Shown one piece after another: positions 23,529-30,910 of a DNA stretch of 52,187 nt; position 1 is the first letter of the stretch, and every line of letters begins with the position of its first letter. The translations under genes and the position numbers were made by a program. Under the pieces are notes generated by a model, which searched no databases, was not told the origin of the DNA, and worked only from the letters and a program-made list of their open reading frames with translations. This stretch comes from an uncultured bacterium (lineage in GTDB: Bacteria > Verrucomicrobiota > Kiritimatiellia > RFP12 > UBA1067), in NCBI GenBank assembly GCA_902802945.1, contig CADCOC010000022.1, forward strand, positions 1-52,187, read 5' to 3'.

Positions 23529-25160
23529 ATGCAAAAGTGGCAACAGAACCTGCGCCTTGGCGCGTGTGCGGCGACGGTCGCGTGCATGCTGGTCGGTTTC
23601 GCCGGCATGTTCAGCCGTCTGCGCTTTGTTTTCAGCGATCCGCTGGAGGACATGTCGCATGGTTGGCTGGTTCCCATCTTCTCTCTCTATGTGCTATGGA
23701 CGCAGCGAAAGGAGATTAGGGAAGATGCTGGCGCGCCGTCCTTCTGGGGATTTCTCGTCTGCCTGCCCTGCATCGCCGTGGCGCTGGTCGGCGCGCGTGG
23801 TCTCCAGGTGCGTTTTGAACAGATGGGCTTCATCGGACTGTGCATGGCGGTGCCGTGGGCCTTCTATGGTCGCCGTATGGCTAAGAGGTTCGTCTTCCCC
23901 GCGCTTTTCCTGTTGTTCACGGTGCCCATGACCTCCTATCTGGACGCCATCACGATCCACCTGCGACTCTTCGCAAGCGGGACTGCGTTCGTGCTGTTGC
24001 GCGGCTTCGGCGTGGACGTGGTGCAGCAAGGTACGGCCATTATCTCGCAGGGGGCTCATCCGTTTTCAATTGATGTTGCGGAGCCGTGTTCGGGCCTACG
24101 TTCAATTGTGGCGCTCATGGCGCTCACGGCCGCGTATGCCTGGTACACGCAGCCCACGTGGAAGCGCCGTGCCGCGCTGTTCGCGTGCTCCGTTCCGCTG
24201 GCTATATTGGGGAATGTCGTGCGTATCCTGTCCATCTGCCTCGTGGCGGCGTGGGCGAACGAGAAGTTCGCGTTGGGGTTCTATCATGACTATTCGGGGT
24301 ATGTGGTGTTCATCGTGGCGATCGGGTGCATGGTTGCGTGCGGGGAGGTGATTGCGAGGGTGTGTGGGAAGCGCGGCAACGGGCGGGACGCCCGTTGCCC
24401 CAGTTGCGGGCAAGATGCCCGCCACCCCGATAACAACGGGCAAGATGTCTGCAAGATACCTGTTTTGCCAGTTATATTTGCAGTTGTGCTGTGTCCGTTG
24501 ATGTTGTTCCAGCTGATGACGCCTAGCACTCAGATCGCCGAGCCTCCGTCGGTGGCGTGGCCTGCGTCTCTGGCGGGCTATGCGGCCGACGACGTCCTTT
24601 ACTGCCAGGATGAGAAGTGTGCGCGCACGTTCTTGGCTTCGCAGATTCCAGGGGAAACCAACTGCCCTGCCTGCAAGGCGGCACTGGCTGGTCGGTCGCT
24701 CGGCGAGAACACGATTCTGCCGAAGGATACGACGATATTGAAACGCGTGTACCGTTCGGATTGGGGACTACATTTCCTCGTGTCGGCTGTTATTAGCGGT
24801 GCGGGGAAGAGTTCCATTCACCGTCCAGAGCTCTGTCTGCCGGCGCAAGGGTTCCAGATGTCGAACCCGACGGACTTCGACGTGGCGGGGCGTCCCTATC
24901 ATGCCATCCAGCTCAACGGCCCGCAGCGTCCGCCGGCCCTGCTCGCGTACACGTTCTTCAACCAGGCGGGCGTACATACGGCGTCGCACCTGCGGCGGAT
25001 CTTTTTGGACACCTGGGACCGTTCGGTACACAACCGGATCGACCGCTGGGTGATGATTACCGTCCACGTGTCCGCACCAATGGGATTCACTCTTGATCGT
25101 CCGCGTGACCGCGCGGAGCTTGAGGAATTCCTGCGGCAGATCGGGGAGGTGCTGCCGTGA
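23529..25160 (+). CDS. Exosortase fused to EpsI-type domain, with zinc-ribbon-like insert
   Basis: This 543-aa inner-membrane protein has an N-terminal exosortase domain (about 1-285) of eight or so membrane helices. It bears the catalytic triad pattern C187 (E-P-C-S-G), R232 (G-N-V-V-R-I) and H253 (F-Y-H-D-Y-S-G). Exosortases cleave and sort surface proteins, usually in exopolysaccharide producers. The C-terminal domain is EpsI-like (H-R-P-E-L-C-L-P-A-Q-G-F). Between them is an inserted repeat-encoded stretch (about 283-311, including C-G-Q-D-A-R-H-P) and a C359/C364-C379/C382 zinc-ribbon-like motif. The stop overlaps the GTG of the next gene, a sugar-phosphate transferase, supporting an exopolysaccharide role. 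No sorting-signal protein is evident in the window. Confidence 0.88.
   Translation: MQKWQQNLRLGACAATVACMLVGFAGMFSRLRFVFSDPLEDMSHGWLVPIFSLYVLWTQRKEIREDAGAPSFWGFLVCLPCIAVALVGARGLQVRFEQMGFIGLCMAVPWAFYGRRMAKRFVFPALFLLFTVPMTSYLDAITIHLRLFASGTAFVLLRGFGVDVVQQGTAIISQGAHPFSIDVAEPCSGLRSIVALMALTAAYAWYTQPTWKRRAALFACSVPLAILGNVVRILSICLVAAWANEKFALGFYHDYSGYVVFIVAIGCMVACGEVIARVCGKRGNGRDARCPSCGQDARHPDNNGQDVCKIPVLPVIFAVVLCPLMLFQLMTPSTQIAEPPSVAWPASLAGYAADDVLYCQDEKCARTFLASQIPGETNCPACKAALAGRSLGENTILPKDTTILKRVYRSDWGLHFLVSAVISGAGKSSIHRPELCLPAQGFQMSNPTDFDVAGRPYHAIQLNGPQRPPALLAYTFFNQAGVHTASHLRRIFLDTWDRSVHNRIDRWVMITVHVSAPMGFTLDRPRDRAELEEFLRQIGEVLP
24375..24422. repeat. Two hairpins inserted in frame in the exosortase gene
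   Basis: The first has a 10-bp stem GGCAACGGGC / GCCCGTTGCC with loop GGGAC (24375-24399). The second has arms GCGGGCA and TGCCCGC with loop AGA (24406-24422), a family-2 hairpin with core CAAGATG. A half copy (CGGGCAAGATG) follows at about 24437-24447. The whole insert keeps the reading frame. Confidence 0.8.
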
Positions 25161-27097
25161 CGCAGTTCTTCGTGAACCTTGTGGGGGTGCTGCAGAAGAC
25201 GGCGCCATACTGGGGGCTGTTCTTAGGCACTTTCGCGCTCGGCTACGTCCTCACGCCGCTCTGCCGCGAACTGGCGCGGAAGTGCGGGATGGTAGACGCG
25301 CCGTCCGCGCGCCGCATCAACAAAGTGCCCACGCCCCGCGCGGGCGGATTCGCCGTCTTCCTCTCCGTCACCATGGCACTGTCGGCCTACATGTTAATCA
25401 CAGGGGAGCGACTTTCCCCGCTTTTTCCGAACGAGGTGATCTGGCGCGTAATGGGGCTTTCGGCGGCAATTGCAGTGGTGGGGCTCGCCGATGACAAGTT
25501 TGGACTTCCGCCGGTGGTGAAACTGGCGGGGCAGGTCGCCGTTGCGCTGGGCGCGTTCTTCTGGTGCCATGCGGGATTCCGCACCGTGTCGTTCTTTGAC
25601 GGCCTGCCCGCATGGCTGGATTGTGTCCTGACGACGTTCTGGATCGTGGGCGCGATCAACGCCTTCAACCTTATCGACGGAATGGACGGCCTTGCGACCG
25701 GTCTCGCGCTCATAGCCGCAATCGGCATGGGTGGCTCGCTTGTCTTCATCGGTTATCCTCAGGCGACGCTCGTATACCTCGCCTTCGCCGGCGCGTGCCT
25801 CGCGTTCCTGCGCTACAACTTCAATCCGGCGAGTGTGTTCCTCGGCGATACGGGATCGATGTACATCGGTTTCCTGCTGTCGGTGCTGCCGCTCGTGATG
25901 AAGAGCGGCGACTCGCTGTTCGTGTCGCTCGGCGTGCCGCTCCTCGCGATGGGCGTGCCGATCTTTGACACGACCCTCGCGATCCTGCGCCGATCCATCC
26001 GCGCCGTGCTTTCCCGCGAGCAGTACAGCCGCGAAGAGGGGAGCACGCACGTGATGCAGGCGGACACAGACCACCTCCACCACCGCATCCTGCGCAAGTT
26101 CGTCTCGCAGCGCAAGGCCGCGTTCGTGCTCTACGCGCTCGCCGCGTTCTTCGTGGCCGTGGGGTTCGGCGCGCTTGCGCTCCGCGACCGCGCTGCAGGA
26201 CTGTTCATCGTCGCGTTCGTCGTTGGCGTGGTGATAGTCGTGCGCGACATGCGGCGTATCGAACTGTGGGACGCGGGGCGCCTGCTCAATGCGTTCGCGC
26301 ACGACAGGACCACCGCCGTGCGTCGCCGCCGCGCCGCGCTCGCCGTCCCGTTCTACGTGGTGATGGACACGCTTCTGCTCATCGCCGCGTGGTTCCTCAC
26401 GTCGCTTGAACTCTCCATCCCCATCTCATCCGCGACCTGTCACACGCACCTGCCCCTATCCGTGGTACCAGTGTTCTTCGCGCTCGTGTTATTCCACGCC
26501 TACTCTACGGTCTGGAGCCGCGCGCGCATCTCGAACTACGTGCGACTCGCCGTCGCCGTCGCTGCTGGCGTGCTGGTATGCGACGCAACCATCATCCTCA
26601 TGGGCTACCCGCACGTCCACATGCTCGCGTTTACCGCGCTTTACGCGCAGAACGCTTTTCTCGCCCTCATCGCCCTGCGCTTCGCTCGTCCGATTCTGCG
26701 CGACATGTTCTACGCCCTCGACAGTGCGAGACTTGCCGATGACCCTGCGACTAGCCGCATCCTCGTGTACGGTGCCGGCCTCCGTTATTCCACTTTCCGC
26801 AGCGAACTTGTGCGAGGCGCCTCCCGCAACAGCCGCGTCATCGTGGGGTTGCTCGACGACAATATTCTCCTGCGCGGACACTGCATCGGCGGCATCCGCG
26901 TGTGCGGTTCGCTGTCGTCCGCAAAGACAGTCATCCGCGCCCTGCGCGTCGACACCGTGGTGATCGCCTGCCAGCTGACGCCAGTGCGGCTGCGTCTGGC
27001 GCAGAAGGTTTTCGCTGAAGCGGGCGTGCGGATCACGCTGTGGAGTTGTGAAGAAAAGGAACTGGAAACATGTCAGGATTCAACCGTGAAGAAGTGA
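25157..27097 (+). CDS. Polyprenyl-phosphate sugar-1-phosphate transferase (WecA/MraY family) with extra C-terminal domains
   Basis: This 646-aa membrane enzyme transfers a sugar-1-phosphate from a UDP-sugar to undecaprenyl phosphate, starting a surface glycan. Family motifs are D-A-P-S-A-R-R near residue 47, V-V-G-L-A-D-D, F-N-L-I-D-G-M-D-G (170-178), and V-F-L-G-D-T-G-S-M. The H-L-H-H-R-I-L sugar-recognition motif follows. It extends about 300 residues beyond the usual 330-380. The extension has four or so more helices and a C-terminal nucleotide-binding-like domain (I-L-V-Y-G-A-G-L-R-Y-S-T) as in polymerising-type sugar transferases. GTG overlaps the exosortase stop. Its end overlaps the malic enzyme gene by 28 bases. 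Confidence 0.85.
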   Translation: MTQFFVNLVGVLQKTAPYWGLFLGTFALGYVLTPLCRELARKCGMVDAPSARRINKVPTPRAGGFAVFLSVTMALSAYMLITGERLSPLFPNEVIWRVMGLSAAIAVVGLADDKFGLPPVVKLAGQVAVALGAFFWCHAGFRTVSFFDGLPAWLDCVLTTFWIVGAINAFNLIDGMDGLATGLALIAAIGMGGSLVFIGYPQATLVYLAFAGACLAFLRYNFNPASVFLGDTGSMYIGFLLSVLPLVMKSGDSLFVSLGVPLLAMGVPIFDTTLAILRRSIRAVLSREQYSREEGSTHVMQADTDHLHHRILRKFVSQRKAAFVLYALAAFFVAVGFGALALRDRAAGLFIVAFVVGVVIVVRDMRRIELWDAGRLLNAFAHDRTTAVRRRRAALAVPFYVVMDTLLLIAAWFLTSLELSIPISSATCHTHLPLSVVPVFFALVLFHAYSTVWSRARISNYVRLAVAVAAGVLVCDATIILMGYPHVHMLAFTALYAQNAFLALIALRFARPILRDMFYALDSARLADDPATSRILVYGAGLRYSTFRSELVRGASRNSRVIVGLLDDNILLRGHCIGGIRVCGSLSSAKTVIRALRVDTVVIACQLTPVRLRLAQKVFAEAGVRITLWSCEEKELETCQDSTVKK

Positions 27098-28368
27098 TGA
27101 AATTTCATCAGGGCGGCAAGGTGGCCGTGACGCTGCCGAAGCCCCTCAAGACGAAGGACGACCTGTGTCTTGCGTACACGCCGGGCGTCGCCCACGCCGT
27201 GAAGGCGATTGCGGAGGACCCAGCGCGCGTGTTCGACTGCACGGCCAAGCCCAACCTCGTGGCCGTGGTTTCAGACGGCACCGCCATTCTCGGCCTCGGC
27301 GACCTCGGCGCAGCCGCGTCCATTCCCGTCATGGAGGGCAAGGCCGTCCTCTTCAAGTCGTTTGGCGACGTCGACGCCTGGCCCGTGCCCCTCGCGCACT
27401 GCCGGCGCGACGGACTTGACACCGGCAAGACCGACCCCGAGCGCGTGATCGCCGCCGTCATGGCCCTCGCCCCGCAGTACGGCGGCGTGAACCTTGAGGA
27501 CATCGCCGCCCCCGCCTGCTTCGAGATCGAGGACCGCCTCGACGCCGCGCTCGACATCCCCGTGTTCCACGACGACCAGTGGGGGACGGCCGTGATCGCG
27601 CTCTCCGGCGTGATGAACTACGCGACTCTCGCCGGGAAGGAACTCGGCGACCTCAAGATCGTGATGAACGGCGCGGGCGCCGCCGGCATCCGCATCTGCG
27701 AGATGTGCAAGGCCGCCGGCGTGAAGGACGTCACGATGTGCGACTCGAAGGGCGTGATTTCCACGTCCCGTACCGACCTCAACCCCTACAAGGCCCGCCA
27801 TGCGGTCGACACGCCCGCGAAAACGCTCCAGGATGCGATCCGCGGCGCGGACGTGTTCATCGGCGTCTCCGCCGCGAACGTGCTCACGGGCGCGGACGTG
27901 CAGGCGATGGGCGAGTTCCCCGCCATCTTCGCGATGGCGAACCCCGACCCCGAGATCGACCCAGCCGTAGCCGCCGAGGCGCTGAAGGGACGGAAGTTTG
28001 TGATGGTGACCGGACGCAGCGACTACCCGAACCAGATCAACAACGTGCTCGGCTTCCCCTACCTCTTCCGCGGCGCGCTCGACGTGCGCGCGCGCACGAT
28101 CAACAAGGAGATGAAAGTCGCCGCCGCCCACGCGCTCGCCGCGCTCGCGCGCCAGCCCGTACCCGACGAGGTGAAGGCCCTCTACCCGAACGAGGCGCTC
28201 GAGTTCGGCACGGGCTACATCATCCCGAAACCGTTCGACCGTCGCCTCTTCGTGGAGGTGAGCTACGCCGTGGCGGAGGCCGCCGTCAAGACGGGCGTCG
28301 CCCAGAAGCCGGTCGACCTCGCCGCCTACCGCGCCGACCTCGAACGCCGTAATGCTGAACGCGCTTAA
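27070..28368 (+). CDS. NAD(P)-dependent malic enzyme (short MaeB-like form)
   Basis: The protein has 432 aa and lacks the phosphotransacetylase-like C-terminal domain of MaeB proper. It oxidatively decarboxylates malate to pyruvate. The malic-enzyme N-terminal signature is Y-T-P-G-V-A with V-S-D-G-T-A-I-L-G-L-G-D-L-G. The metal site is E-D-I-A-A-P, H-D-D-Q-W-G-T-A. The dinucleotide fold begins G-A-G-A-A-G-I. ATG 27070 lies inside the upstream gene and is preceded by AAAGGAACTGGAAAC. Cofactor choice cannot be read from the sequence. Confidence 0.92.
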   Translation: MSGFNREEVMKFHQGGKVAVTLPKPLKTKDDLCLAYTPGVAHAVKAIAEDPARVFDCTAKPNLVAVVSDGTAILGLGDLGAAASIPVMEGKAVLFKSFGDVDAWPVPLAHCRRDGLDTGKTDPERVIAAVMALAPQYGGVNLEDIAAPACFEIEDRLDAALDIPVFHDDQWGTAVIALSGVMNYATLAGKELGDLKIVMNGAGAAGIRICEMCKAAGVKDVTMCDSKGVISTSRTDLNPYKARHAVDTPAKTLQDAIRGADVFIGVSAANVLTGADVQAMGEFPAIFAMANPDPEIDPAVAAEALKGRKFVMVTGRSDYPNQINNVLGFPYLFRGALDVRARTINKEMKVAAAHALAALARQPVPDEVKALYPNEALEFGTGYIIPKPFDRRLFVEVSYAVAEAAVKTGVAQKPVDLAAYRADLERRNAERA

Positions 28369-28390
28369 AAGACAACAGGAGAAAACTGAC

Positions 28391-28837
28391 ATGGAATTCA
28401 ACGAACTGATCGCCGACTTCTCAAAGCGGCACAACGTGGAGAACCTCGTCGCCGTTGACGGGGCCGCATCGCTTGACATCGATGGCATCATCGTCACCAT
28501 CGTCGCCAATGATGAGATGCTGACCTTGTCTGCTGAAATCGGAGAACCGCCTGTCGAAGGTGCGGCCACTTTCTCCGACCTTTTGCTTGAGGCCAATCTG
28601 CAGTCCGGCGTGTACTTTGCCAAGTCCCCCGAACAGGGGCCATATCTCGCCGTGCGGCGGCTTTCGCTCCCCTTGATTGACGGATCCTCCTTCGATACCG
28701 AGCTCGAGGCATTCGTCAACAATGCCGAGACATGGCGTCGCCTCCTCGCAGACTTCCGTCCGGTGGCTGAGGCCGCCGCGAAAGATGCCGAAGTGGAACA
28801 CCCGTCCTTCGGAACGACCGGCTTCATGCAGGTTTGA
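28391..28837 (+). CDS. CesT/type III secretion chaperone-like protein
   Basis: This is a 148-aa acidic soluble protein. ATG 28391 has an ACAGGAG site; an earlier in-frame start lies inside the malic enzyme gene. The pattern (F-A-K-S-P-E-Q-G-P-Y, R-R-L-S-L-P-L, F-V-N-N-A-E-T-W-R-R-L-L-A-D-F) resembles the CesT/Tir chaperone family. No secretion apparatus is present in the window, so the partner is unknown. The family call is by remembered resemblance. Confidence 0.6.
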   Translation: MEFNELIADFSKRHNVENLVAVDGAASLDIDGIIVTIVANDEMLTLSAEIGEPPVEGAATFSDLLLEANLQSGVYFAKSPEQGPYLAVRRLSLPLIDGSSFDTELEAFVNNAETWRRLLADFRPVAEAAAKDAEVEHPSFGTTGFMQV

Positions 28838-28894
28838 TTCTGGCGGGTCTAAGACCGCCTGCCTCTCGCGGTGCAGGCAAGGAGGACAATGATA

Positions 28895-30904
28895 ATGGTC
28901 TGCCCTATGAAAACTGGTGCGATTGCTGTTTGCTGCGTTATTGCCGTTTTACAGTCGTTTGCGCAGGGACCGAAGGCCGGGCCTTCGCTGTTCAGCGCCG
29001 TGTCGCCCGACGGGCGCAACGAGCTGAGGCTTGAGGTCAGCAGCGGAGAGATGGCGTACTCCATTTTGCGCAACGGGAAAACGCTCGTCGAGCCGACGGA
29101 GATCTCGCTCGTGACGCGCGAACACGGGCCGATGGACGGACGCGGCGCGCGCCCCAGGGCGACCATCGGGTACGTCGAGGGTGAGGTTGCGACGCCGATC
29201 TACAAGAAGGCGTCCGTCGATCTCTCCGCCAACGTGACGCGGGTCGACTTCGGTAAATGGGCGATCGTGCTCCATGCGCGCAACGACGGCGTCGCCTGGC
29301 GGTTCGAGACGAAGTACAGGGGTGAGATCACGATCTTCGCCGAAAACACGCGTGTCGCGTTTCCGAAGGGGACGGAGCTGTGTCGTTCGGTCGTGGGACA
29401 CTTCCAGACGGGCTTCGAACAACCGGCGGAGATCGGTCCTGTCGCAAGCGTCCCGCCCGGGCATCCGCAGATCGTGATCTTGCCGTTCACGGCGACGGTG
29501 CCGGGGGTGGGCGTCTTTTCCATGACGGAGTCGAATCTCCTCGACTATCCCGGACTCAACTTCTACCGCAGGGACGGCGAACCCGATTTCCTTCGGTCAT
29601 GGCAGGCCGGCGTTCCGAGCAAGTTTGACGTCAGCCGCCGCATGACGAACGTTCAGAGGCGCCAGCATTACCTCGCGAAGACGAAGGGGACGCGCGTGTT
29701 CCCGTGGCGCGTGTTCGTGATCGGGGACAGTCCCTCCGATCTCGTTTCGTCCGACGCCGTCTATGCGCTCGCCGAGCCGAGCCGCGTGGCCGATGCCTCG
29801 TGGGTGAAGCCGGGACAGGTCGCGTGGGACTGGTGGCACGGGTTCAAGATCACGGATGTCCCCGGCCTCAAGACGGGCTGCAATTTCGAGACGTACAAGG
29901 AGTATGTCAACTTCGCGGCGGCGAACGGTATCCCCTACATCATCATGGACGAGGGATGGGCGGAGAAGCTCGACCTCGACAAGCCGCGCGCCGACGTGAA
30001 CGTGCCGGGCGTGATCGCGTACGCGAAGGAGAAGGGCGTGGACGTGATCCTCTGGGCGGCCTGGGCGCAGTTGATGGACCGGGAGAAGCGTCTGCGGGTG
30101 TTCGACCGCTACGGCGCGATGGGCGCGAAAGGCTTCAAGGTCGATTTCATGAACCGCGACGACCAGATGCTTGAGAGATTTCTCGAGGAGACGGCGGCGG
30201 ACGCGGCGGAGCGGAAGCTCGTCATCATGTACCACGGCATCCACAAGCCGACGGGGCTCTGCCGCACATATCCGAACGTGCTCAACTACGAGGGCGTCTA
30301 TGGCCTTGAGCACGGACACTCCATCGGCGGACGCAAGGTGGTCGTGTCGAACGACGTGAACCTCGTCTATACGCGGATGATCGCGGGCGCGATGGACTAC
30401 ACGCCAGGCGCGATGCGGAACCGCGCGTTTGACGCGCCGGCATTCGTGAAGGGCCGCGATCCGAGCGCGTGCTACGGCACGCGCTGCCACCAGCTCGCGC
30501 TCTTCCCGCTTTTCGAGGCGCCGGTGCAGATGCTATGCGACTCGCCCACGCAATACCGCACCGCGCCGGAATGCACGGCATTCATCACGAAGGTTCCCAC
30601 GGTGTGGGACGAGACGGTCGGCGTCGCGGGCGAGATCGGCAAGTACGCCGCGATTGCGCGTCGGAAGGGCGTGACGTGGTGGCTCGGCGCGATCACGACC
30701 TGGGATGCGCGGGAGATTGTGCTGCCTACGGGGTTCCTCGGCGACGGGGAATGGCAGGTGGAGGCGTTCGAGGACACGCCGGACGCGGACGTGAACGCGG
30801 AGCGTTATGTCCGCCGCACGTTCACCGTCAAGGCGGGCGAACCCCTCAAGGTGAAGCTCGCCCCCGGCGGTGGATTTGCGGCTTCGTTCACTTGTGCAAA
30901 ATAA
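28895..30904 (+). CDS. Secreted GH97 glycoside hydrolase
   Basis: I chose ATG 28895 (669 aa) because AAGGAGG is spaced nine bases upstream; ATGs at 28889 and 28907 are alternatives. A signal peptide ends around S-F-A-Q. The N-terminal beta-sandwich (S-P-D-G-R-N-E-L-R-L-E-V), the catalytic barrel (W-D-W-W-H-G, I-I-M-D-E-G-W, K-V-D-F-M-N-R-D-D) and the C-terminal sheet match GH97. D417 in V-D-F-M is a candidate nucleophile for the retaining (alpha-galactosidase-like) subtype. The inverting subtype uses glutamates, so alpha-glucosidase is not excluded. It is the first gene of a cluster with the BSP protease (6-base gap) and GH95. Confidence 0.88.
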   Translation: MVCPMKTGAIAVCCVIAVLQSFAQGPKAGPSLFSAVSPDGRNELRLEVSSGEMAYSILRNGKTLVEPTEISLVTREHGPMDGRGARPRATIGYVEGEVATPIYKKASVDLSANVTRVDFGKWAIVLHARNDGVAWRFETKYRGEITIFAENTRVAFPKGTELCRSVVGHFQTGFEQPAEIGPVASVPPGHPQIVILPFTATVPGVGVFSMTESNLLDYPGLNFYRRDGEPDFLRSWQAGVPSKFDVSRRMTNVQRRQHYLAKTKGTRVFPWRVFVIGDSPSDLVSSDAVYALAEPSRVADASWVKPGQVAWDWWHGFKITDVPGLKTGCNFETYKEYVNFAAANGIPYIIMDEGWAEKLDLDKPRADVNVPGVIAYAKEKGVDVILWAAWAQLMDREKRLRVFDRYGAMGAKGFKVDFMNRDDQMLERFLEETAADAAERKLVIMYHGIHKPTGLCRTYPNVLNYEGVYGLEHGHSIGGRKVVVSNDVNLVYTRMIAGAMDYTPGAMRNRAFDAPAFVKGRDPSACYGTRCHQLALFPLFEAPVQMLCDSPTQYRTAPECTAFITKVPTVWDETVGVAGEIGKYAAIARRKGVTWWLGAITTWDAREIVLPTGFLGDGEWQVEAFEDTPDADVNAERYVRRTFTVKAGEPLKVKLAPGGGFAASFTCAK

Positions 30905-30910
30905 CCGGCG

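Noticed and set aside
23386..23931. + strand open frame across the methyltransferase/exosortase junction
   Set aside because: It lies in a different frame from both genes, is rich in Arg/Cys/Ser, and would include the promoter.
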